Positions 8,291 to 12,625 of a DNA stretch of 12,625 nt are shown piece by piece. Made by a program: the position numbers and the translations under genes. Below the pieces are notes generated by a model. That model worked only from the letters and a program-made list of their open reading frames with translations, was not told the DNA's origin and did not search any database. This DNA comes from JAXGMQ01 sp964613055 (GTDB lineage Bacteria; Caldisericota; Caldisericia; JAAYUI01): NCBI GenBank assembly GCA_964613055.1, contig CAZTGD010000046.1, forward strand, positions 1-12,625, read 5' to 3'. Numbering within the stretch: position 1 is the first letter of the stretch; every line of letters starts with the position of its first letter.

Positions 8291-8318
8291 ATATTATCCA
8301 TGTTTCTGGTTTTGTCAA
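8291..8318 (-). promoter_or_regulatory. Sigma-70-like promoter for the rsgA-methyltransferase operon
   Basis: On the minus strand a perfect TTGACA (8318-8313), a 16-nt spacer, then TAATAT (8296-8291). Expected start near 8284, leaving a leader of about 245 nt before the rsgA ATG. Confidence 0.5.
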
Positions 8319-8353
8319 CCCCCGCAGACTGACGTCCAACAGGTTGAACCGTA

Positions 8354-8381
8354 TTGACAAACTATTCAATCTGGCTAGAAT
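8354..8381 (+). promoter_or_regulatory. Sigma-70-like promoter for the P-loop NTPase gene
   Basis: Perfect TTGACA (8354-8359), a 16-nt spacer, then TAGAAT (8376-8381). Expected start near 8388, about 40 nt before the GTG start at 8427. Confidence 0.6.
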
Positions 8382-8426
8382 ACATTCGCTTAAACATCAT
8401 AAATGCTGTCATAGAGGTGGCTAAAG

Positions 8427-9455
8427 GTGAAGAGGATCAAGCAGAGTTATGTTATGTCGAGTTCCGCTTTTTCTGTTCCCAGAAAATGCATCAGACAGTT
8501 CAGGTTCATTCCAGAGCACAAACCCCAGATAGGTGACCTCGTCTATGGAGAGGTGTCCAAACTAGGTTTCCACACAACCCTCGAGAGCACATCAGCCCGT
8601 ATCCACACCATACACGAGCGTTCTCGCGCGGTGTTTACATTCGGGAATCGATACGCAACGGATTTCTATGAGGGTATGATACCGACCAATAGCATTGAGT
8701 ATGCAGATATGGTGGCAAGAAGTGGTGTTATCGGGAAGGTCACCCACCAGAGTGAGTTGATCTCCGCACCAACACAGATTCGCATACTTGGCTATATCTG
8801 TGATGATGACGGCAATGTGATTAACTCAAGGAACCACGTGCTTATCAAACCAAAGGAAAAACCAAAGGACAAGCCTCGAGCAAAGATAATTCTGTGCATC
8901 GGCTCAAGCATGAATTCAGGCAAAAGCTTTACAGCCGCCGCGTGCAGTTATGCGTTGAGTTCAATGGGCAAAAAAGTTCGCGCCGCCAAGGTAACAGGCA
9001 CTGCCAGCCTTAAGGATATCCTTCTTATGCAAGACTCAGGCGCTCAGCACGTGCTTGATTTCACCTACTTCGGCTACCCCTCAACGTATATGCTCGAGAT
9101 GGACGAACTGCTGGCGTTGTTCACTCGGATTGATAATAAATACGGTCTCAACCCAAAAAACTATCTGGTGATGGAGTTCGCAGACGGCATACTCCAGCGC
9201 GAGACCGCGATGCTTCTGAATAACCCCTATGTCAAGGAGCGTATACACAAACTCATCTTCTGCGCCTCTGACGCCTGCGTTGTAAACGGTGGTTTGAGGA
9301 TTCTGAAGGAATCCTATGATCTGGTGCCAGACGCCATATCGGGTTTATGTTCCAGCTCTTACTTGGCCATCCGAGAGATCAAATCATTCACCGACATAGA
9401 GGTGCTCAGGAGCATGAAGCGTGATTTCAAGGAGATATACAACCTCATTGCTTAG
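8427..9455 (+). CDS. Two-domain P-loop NTPase, SIMIBI/dethiobiotin-synthetase-like fold, function unknown
   Basis: 342 residues. Residues about 30-140 form a conserved-looking N-terminal domain (GDLVYGEVSKLGFH, AVFTFGNRYATDFYEG). A charged linker (KPKEKPKDKPRAK, 141-153) leads to the NTPase domain. Its P-loop is GSSMNSGKSFTAAA (159-172), followed by VRAAKVTGTASLKD, where SIMIBI-class enzymes place switch residues, and a Walker B-like strand YLVMEFADGILQRET (246-260). The P-loop context resembles BioD/CobB-type amide- and ring-forming ATPases and DUF1611-type proteins, but I cannot assign a reaction. GTG 8427 is chosen because AGAGGTGG (8413-8420) lies 6 nt before it; ATG 8454 is an alternative. 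Transcribed alone from 8354-8381; no clear terminator downstream. Confidence 0.85.
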   Translation: MKRIKQSYVMSSSAFSVPRKCIRQFRFIPEHKPQIGDLVYGEVSKLGFHTTLESTSARIHTIHERSRAVFTFGNRYATDFYEGMIPTNSIEYADMVARSGVIGKVTHQSELISAPTQIRILGYICDDDGNVINSRNHVLIKPKEKPKDKPRAKIILCIGSSMNSGKSFTAAACSYALSSMGKKVRAAKVTGTASLKDILLMQDSGAQHVLDFTYFGYPSTYMLEMDELLALFTRIDNKYGLNPKNYLVMEFADGILQRETAMLLNNPYVKERIHKLIFCASDACVVNGGLRILKESYDLVPDAISGLCSSSYLAIREIKSFTDIEVLRSMKRDFKEIYNLIA

Positions 9456-9499
9456 GGTGAAGATGTTTTAATAACCTCACATAAAGTGTAGACTTAGTG

Positions 9500-9595
9500 T
9501 TACAGTTGGGAGGGGTGTAAGGTACCGGTTTTACACGGGAGGGTCATTTTTACATCGTATCACAATTTTTCCGAGAGGGTAATTTTGAACTCTGT
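9500..9595 (+). repeat. Direct repeat unit A, resembling an IS21-like element end
   Basis: Shares with unit B the order: G-rich block, TTTTACACGGGAGGG, ATTTTTACATCGTATCAC, AATTTTTC, then AATTTTGAACTCTGT. The GGGAGGGTCATTTTTACA core recalls the multiple terminal repeats of IS21-family elements; this is from memory and unverified. No transposase gene is present. Confidence 0.45.
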
Positions 9596-9674
9596 TAAAT
9601 GAATCTTTAAAGTAGTGAGAATAAATATACATAGTAACAAAGCCCATGGATACGGTAGTTTACAATATATATCC

Positions 9675-9765
9675 GTTATTCCAAAGAGGGGGGTCTTTTT
9701 TATACGAGAGGGGTATATTTACCTCATATCACCATTTTTTCTGCAGGTGCAATTTAGAACTCAGT
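9675..9765 (+). repeat. Direct repeat unit B, diverged copy of unit A
   Basis: Aligns along its length with unit A: TTTTTTATACGAGAGGGG, ATATTTACCTCATATCAC, CATTTTTTC, AATTTAGAACTCAGT. About a quarter of positions differ, so the duplication is old or both are separate terminal repeats of one element. Confidence 0.45.
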
Positions 9766-9784
9766 GTTTCTTACTACATGACCT

Positions 9785-10048
9785 CTACGGTGTATATGTC
9801 AGGATGATCTCCTTGGTTTCAGCTATCCACTCTACCTCACAAGCAAGTGATTCAGCAAGGAATCTCATTGGAACCATGGTTCTGTCATTGATGATGGTGG
9901 GTACTACATCTGGGTTGTCTGGGTCTATCTGTACTTCCTTTCCATTAATCTTTGCTGTGGGGCTGTCTAAACAGAACTCAACTCAATCCTTTTCGTACTC
10001 GACTGTTTCTTCGTAGATAGTTTTATTATCAAACCTAAAACTGAATAT
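9785..10048 (-). pseudogene. Decayed fragment of a stalk-domain (copper amine oxidase N-terminal-like) protein gene
   Basis: The minus-strand frame from 10048 to the TAG at 9785 translates to the C-terminal end of a stalk domain. It reads KINGKEVQIDPDNPDVVP, then INDRTMVPMRFLAESLACEV, then EWIAETKEIILTYTP and a stop. This fits the family pattern of NGK, a short loop, NDRTMVPxRxxAExLGxxVxW and a final strand. Upstream, in the same frame, lie FDNKTIYEETVEYEKD, an in-frame TGA (9985-9983) and VEFCLDSPTA. The reading frame before 10048 is closed by TAG, and no start codon or ribosome binding site is present. It is therefore a 3' remnant. Such domains occur in surface and extracellular proteins of many bacteria. 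The rest of the gene has been lost, perhaps through the adjacent insertion-like repeats. Confidence 0.7.
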
Positions 10049-10057
10049 CTAGCATTA

Positions 10058-10627
10058 TTAGTGCGAATAATTAGCGTACTTTAGATCAAATGTCTCATTG
10101 AAGCTGTCTAATAAATATATATTATAATTTAAGTTATTCATTATTTCTTCACGAAGAAAATGCCTCCATTCTTCTTGAAGTTCTTTTGATTCGAATGCAC
10201 ACAATGCCCCTTTACTAATATCAAACTTGCATTGCCACTGAAAAAGAAGAGGGGCAAATTGCTCAAATTTTGAGTACACCTTCATATTTGAATTGGGATG
10301 GATAGCTACAGAACCACTTTTTTTAAATGCATTTGCTACGTCCAAAGCTATATATTTTGAAGAAGTATAATACCTATCTCCAGAAATATAATCACCATCA
10401 TATTTTAAGTGTTCCATTTCAAGCCATTCTTTTCTGTTTCTGGATATGTTTTCGTTTTTACTTGCCATATATTCAATAACAGGGTTTAAGTTGTATTTAA
10501 GTGTTTTAATTCCAAAAAAATTCGATATATCTCTTGTCAAAGAACACACTACAAAGCACGATATGATATATACAACAATAACTAACAGAATAAACCACCA
10601 ACTTGTCGCTATAATCTTCATATTCAT
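10058..10627 (-). CDS. Membrane-anchored protein carrying the same module as the RHS C-terminal tail
   Basis: 189 residues. One N-terminal membrane segment (about 9-30, WWFILLVIVVYIISCFVVC) works as a signal anchor. Residues about 65-185 align with residues 346-460 of the RHS protein encoded upstream: DGDYISGDRYY with HGDWIDASDFF, FQWQCKFD with FDWQCDFD, and an ending W-x(n)-NYNIYLLDSFNETF with W-x(n)-DYAIGDVQTFVEEF. No known catalytic motif is recognised. AAGGAG lies 9 nt before the ATG at 10627. It sits 203 nt downstream of the RHS stop on the same strand, where polymorphic-toxin loci keep immunity genes or spare toxin tails. It is visibly AT-rich compared with the left of the window. It could be a decoy/immunity protein, an orphan toxin tail or an unrelated surface protein. 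Confidence 0.75.
   Translation of the reverse strand: MNMKIIATSWWFILLVIVVYIISCFVVCSLTRDISNFFGIKTLKYNLNPVIEYMASKNENISRNRKEWLEMEHLKYDGDYISGDRYYTSSKYIALDVANAFKKSGSVAIHPNSNMKVYSKFEQFAPLLFQWQCKFDISKGALCAFESKELQEEWRHFLREEIMNNLNYNIYLLDSFNETFDLKYANYSH
10080..10102 (-). repeat. 23-nt direct repeat, copy 1 (inside the 3' end of the small membrane protein gene)
   Basis: Encodes the residues around NETFDLK. 21 of 23 positions match the copy at 10664-10686, including 16 identical in a row (TTTAGATCAAATGTCT on the plus strand). Confidence 0.7.
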
Positions 10628-10663
10628 TGTCTCTCTCCTTAGGTCGCAATCTATTATAATCGT

Positions 10664-10686
10664 TTTAGATCAAATGTCTATTTGAA
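10664..10686 (-). repeat. 23-nt direct repeat, copy 2 (just upstream of the small membrane protein gene)
   Basis: Matches 10080-10102 at 21 of 23 positions but lies in the non-coding gap before the small gene, about 36 nt upstream of its start. It looks like the 3' tip of a deleted second copy of that gene. Confidence 0.65.
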
Positions 10687-10729
10687 ATCATCGTTGCTTA
10701 TATCGCAAATAAACCTGCCTTCCATTGTG

Positions 10730-10777
10730 CTCTAGATTGTATCATAGCTATCGGTATTGTAGGAATACAACCTAGAG
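10730..10777. repeat. Imperfect 13-bp inverted repeat between the RHS gene and the small gene
   Basis: CTCTAGATTGTAT (10730-10742) pairs with ATACAACCTAGAG (10765-10777) with one mismatch and a 22-nt loop. No T-run follows on either strand, so it is not a textbook terminator. It could be a weak terminator, a recombination scar or a folded spacer element. Confidence 0.4.
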
Positions 10778-10830
10778 CCTCAGTAAACATCCATACTAAT
10801 AGTTTATACTTCATTAACTATCGTAACATT

Positions 10831-12570
10831 CTACGGCCGCCATCTTTTACCACCCTTTGTGGGACCATGTCCAGGAACTAGATAGCTTCCATCATCTTTT
10901 CTTCTACCATCTCTCCCCCAGCGATCTGGGGGAGTAGGTGGGAATGGATCGATTATTGGTAGTATTACCGGTATACCGCCACTGGGTGGATCACCAGGAG
11001 TTGGATCTTTGTAATTAGGCATACCGTCACCATCATAATCTAACCTTCCTTCAGGATCATTTGGGCCATAACCTTTTCCATAATTAACACCCAATCTATT
11101 CTTCCAATCTGATCCCTCTGTTTCATCATCAGGAGTATCCGGATTTCTATCAGCGACATCAGGAATACCATCCGTATCCCTATCTGGCAATTCTCCATAT
11201 GTATCTTCGAATTCTTCTACGAATGTCTGTACATCTCCTATAGCGTAGTCAGGGTCTTTATTTATGTTATCAACAAGTTCATTGAACCATTTCTCCCTAC
11301 TTCCTGGTGTATCCATATGTGCATTAGCTCCTCCATTGTTAGCATCAAAATCGCATTGCCAGTCAAAGACATCAGCTAAAAACTTACCTTTTCCTTGATT
11401 AGTATTATCTTCTAGCTCTATTCCACCATTTAGTATTAGATTTTTCCCAAATAATATTACAACTTCTCTTTTTTCCTTGAAGAAATCCGATGCATCGATC
11501 CAATCTCCGTGGCAATCCATTATTTCACCCCACTTCCATGCATCAGTTGTAAGCTGTTCACCTTTTCTTATTTTCCCGTCCCTATTATTTCTTAACCTTT
11601 TATTTCCATACTCGTTTATTAGATTAGTCATACCACGAGAAAAAACAGATACGCCGAGTAGTTTTGGGCCGGCTGTATTTTCATCGAACGCATGCTTTTT
11701 CCAAGAATTCCATATTCCTACAGCTGCATCTATACAGTATCCTCCTAATTTCCAAAGAGCTGTTCCTATAGTTATTCCAGCACTAATTAGACCAATTATT
11801 ATAATGATAGTCATTGTGATAGAATTAGGTCTGAGCTCTGGATCAGACCCTCCTTTACTGTTTATAATATTATGCCTGTAAGCTGATAATGATTGAGTAG
11901 ATGATGCATTTATCTTTGCTACTTTAGCAATTGCATTTCCTGAAGTAGGATTCGTAAACACCGGTGCTCCTCCACCAAGCAGTGTACCTGTGTCTGCCCT
12001 GTATGAACCTGCCTGGTTGGAATAGACATGTAGTACATCATCAAATATCAACTGAGATGCACCACCCCAGGTAAACGGATTGGTAATACCATCTGGGTTT
12101 GTAACAGATGATATCTCACCCAGTACATCATACTCATAGGATATCTTTGTAGTAGCAGAGGAGTCTGTTACCTTGATGACATTACCATGTATGTCATAGT
12201 GGTAGTAGTAGGTGTCAGAGAGTGTTGTTGCTGTATATGACTGACCATTAACTGATAAAGGTTTGTTACCAGATGAAGGCTGTCTGAAACCCCCCTGTAT
12301 CCCCCCTTGAGAAGGGGGGCTTGAGAGTGTTGAATAGTCATACCTTACCCACTCAAAGGATAGTGGTTGACCATTAGGACCTAGGTGTATGTGCAGTGTC
12401 TCATCCCTTACTGCAGTCTCTACTGGAGGGTCAGAGTCATCCACCTCTACAGCATCAACCTCTATGGTGGTGATCTGTCCTCCCAGGTAGTGATACTTCC
12501 AGGTGGTGATGAGTGTATCATCCCCTGTGTCATCTGTTATGACCTTAGACAGTCTTCTGCTGACTACCAA
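10831..12570 (-). CDS. RHS/YD-repeat protein, 3' part, with variable C-terminal tail (polymorphic-toxin-like)
   Basis: 579 codons. Residues about 23-200 are RHS/YD core: YHYLGGQI, YYYHYDIHGNVIKVTD, ISYEYDVLGEISSVTNPDGITNPFTWGG, and the closing segment FDDVLHVYSNQAGSYRADTGTLL. A linker then gives way to a hydrophobic segment (252-272), the module shared with the small downstream protein (346-460, FDWQCDFD), two Asp-rich thrombospondin-3-type repeats (DTDGIPDVADRNPD and DYDGDGMPNYKDPTPGD), and a Pro/Gly/Arg-rich tail ending KGGKRWRP. RHS proteins form shells that carry a C-terminal toxin. The start is unreliable: the first usable codon is TTG 12570, TAA lies three codons upstream in frame, and the other two frames also stop nearby. 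This is therefore either a fragment of a longer gene broken near the window edge or a pseudogene. The linker onwards is more AT-rich than the RHS part. Confidence 0.8.
   Translation of the reverse strand: MVVSRRLSKVITDDTGDDTLITTWKYHYLGGQITTIEVDAVEVDDSDPPVETAVRDETLHIHLGPNGQPLSFEWVRYDYSTLSSPPSQGGIQGGFRQPSSGNKPLSVNGQSYTATTLSDTYYYHYDIHGNVIKVTDSSATTKISYEYDVLGEISSVTNPDGITNPFTWGGASQLIFDDVLHVYSNQAGSYRADTGTLLGGGAPVFTNPTSGNAIAKVAKINASSTQSLSAYRHNIINSKGGSDPELRPNSITMTIIIIIGLISAGITIGTALWKLGGYCIDAAVGIWNSWKKHAFDENTAGPKLLGVSVFSRGMTNLINEYGNKRLRNNRDGKIRKGEQLTTDAWKWGEIMDCHGDWIDASDFFKEKREVVILFGKNLILNGGIELEDNTNQGKGKFLADVFDWQCDFDANNGGANAHMDTPGSREKWFNELVDNINKDPDYAIGDVQTFVEEFEDTYGELPDRDTDGIPDVADRNPDTPDDETEGSDWKNRLGVNYGKGYGPNDPEGRLDYDGDGMPNYKDPTPGDPPSGGIPVILPIIDPFPPTPPDRWGRDGRRKDDGSYLVPGHGPTKGGKRWRP
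12301..12319. repeat. GC-rich palindrome inside the RHS coding region
   Basis: CCCCCCTT and AAGGGGGG form a perfect 8-bp stem around GAG; a partial C-run precedes it at 12289-12295. Read in the RHS frame it encodes PPSQGGIQGG, an in-frame insertion between ordinary RHS residues. It resembles the small dispersed palindromic repeats that give PPxxGGxxGG peptides in many genomes. Confidence 0.6.
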
Positions 12571-12625
12571 TAGCCTTTACTCATTGAGATGAGTATACTC
12601 CCATCACATCGGGGATAGTGATACC

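Larger units (their letters stand above)
8041..8426. other. Divergent intergenic region (386 bp) between rsgA and the P-loop NTPase gene
   Basis: No protein gene of convincing length. It holds two back-to-back sigma-70-like promoters (8291-8318 minus, 8354-8381 plus). On the rsgA side there is a leader of about 245 nt with a strong ribosome binding site feeding a mini-ORF, and two hairpins (8139-8156, 8167-8197). No tRNA or known riboswitch is recognised. Confidence 0.6.
9456..9784. other. Non-coding stretch with diverged repeat units
   Basis: No convincing gene. The stretch is filled by two imperfect copies of a ~90-bp unit (9500-9595 and 9675-9765) separated by AT-rich sequence. It marks the change from the conserved gene block to the accessory right-hand part of the window. 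Confidence 0.6.

Noticed and set aside
8146..8424. 92-codon plus-strand frame ahead of the P-loop gene
   Set aside because: It runs through both hairpins and both promoters, has no start site with a ribosome binding site, and its translation looks random.
8130..8426. tRNA or other structural RNA gene around the GC-rich hairpin
   Set aside because: The hairpin is isolated. No cloverleaf arms or TTCGA-type T-loop fit around it, and no known riboswitch core was recognised.
9500..9765. CRISPR array
   Set aside because: Only two long, poorly matched repeat units, with no regular short spacers and no cas genes.
9615..10016. 133-codon plus-strand frame
   Set aside because: It is antisense to the recognisable stalk-domain remnant, has no ribosome binding site and crosses the repeat unit at 9675-9765.
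11477..11881. 134-codon plus-strand frame with hydrophobic stretches
   Set aside because: Antisense to the RHS tail; the hydrophobic run is the complement of the RHS membrane segment and nearby AT-rich codons.

Overview
The window comes from a bacterial chromosome of roughly balanced base composition, probably an uncultured lineage. The phylum cannot be decided from this sequence. Evidence for bacteria is a bacterial-type SMC condensin, RsgA, Shine-Dalgarno sites, a type II (lipoprotein) signal peptide and sigma-70-like promoters.

Layout: (1) 1-3061, minus strand: the N-terminal 1020 codons of an SMC chromosome-condensation ATPase, cut by the left edge just after the ABC signature motif. Its hinge looks about half the usual size. 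(2) 3139-6030, plus strand, divergent from smc: a likely three-gene operon encoding a small three-helix membrane protein, a class V aminotransferase of the cysteine-desulfurase type with several active-site substitutions, and a lipoprotein with a PQQ-like beta-propeller. (3) 6140-6180: a terminator between convergent units. (4) 8040-6204, minus strand: rsgA (small-subunit-maturation GTPase) followed 13 nt later by a class I SAM methyltransferase. The rsgA transcript appears to have a leader of about 245 nt with a mini-ORF and two hairpins. (5) 8427-9455, plus strand: a two-domain P-loop NTPase of unknown function, with its own promoter back to back with the rsgA promoter.

From about 9456 to the right edge the window becomes accessory. 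There are two diverged ~90-bp direct repeats that look like the end of an IS21-like element, and a decayed fragment of a stalk (copper amine oxidase N-terminal-like) domain gene. Beyond these are an AT-rich gene for a membrane-anchored protein and the 3' part of an RHS/YD-repeat gene, with their 3' ends toward the fragment.

The most interesting observation is that the variable C-terminal tail of the RHS protein and the small membrane protein encoded just downstream share a recognisable domain of about 115-140 residues (GD[WY]I, F.WQC.FD and a W-x(n)-Y.I-x(n)-F.E.F segment). Each copy is preceded by a membrane segment. A partial duplicate of the small gene's 3' end lies just upstream of that gene. 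This arrangement is typical of a polymorphic-toxin tail locus with duplicated modules. Whether the small protein is an orphan toxin tail, a decoy/immunity protein or something else is not decidable from sequence alone. In the RHS protein the module is followed by two calcium-binding-type Asp-rich repeats and a Pro/Gly/Arg-rich tail.
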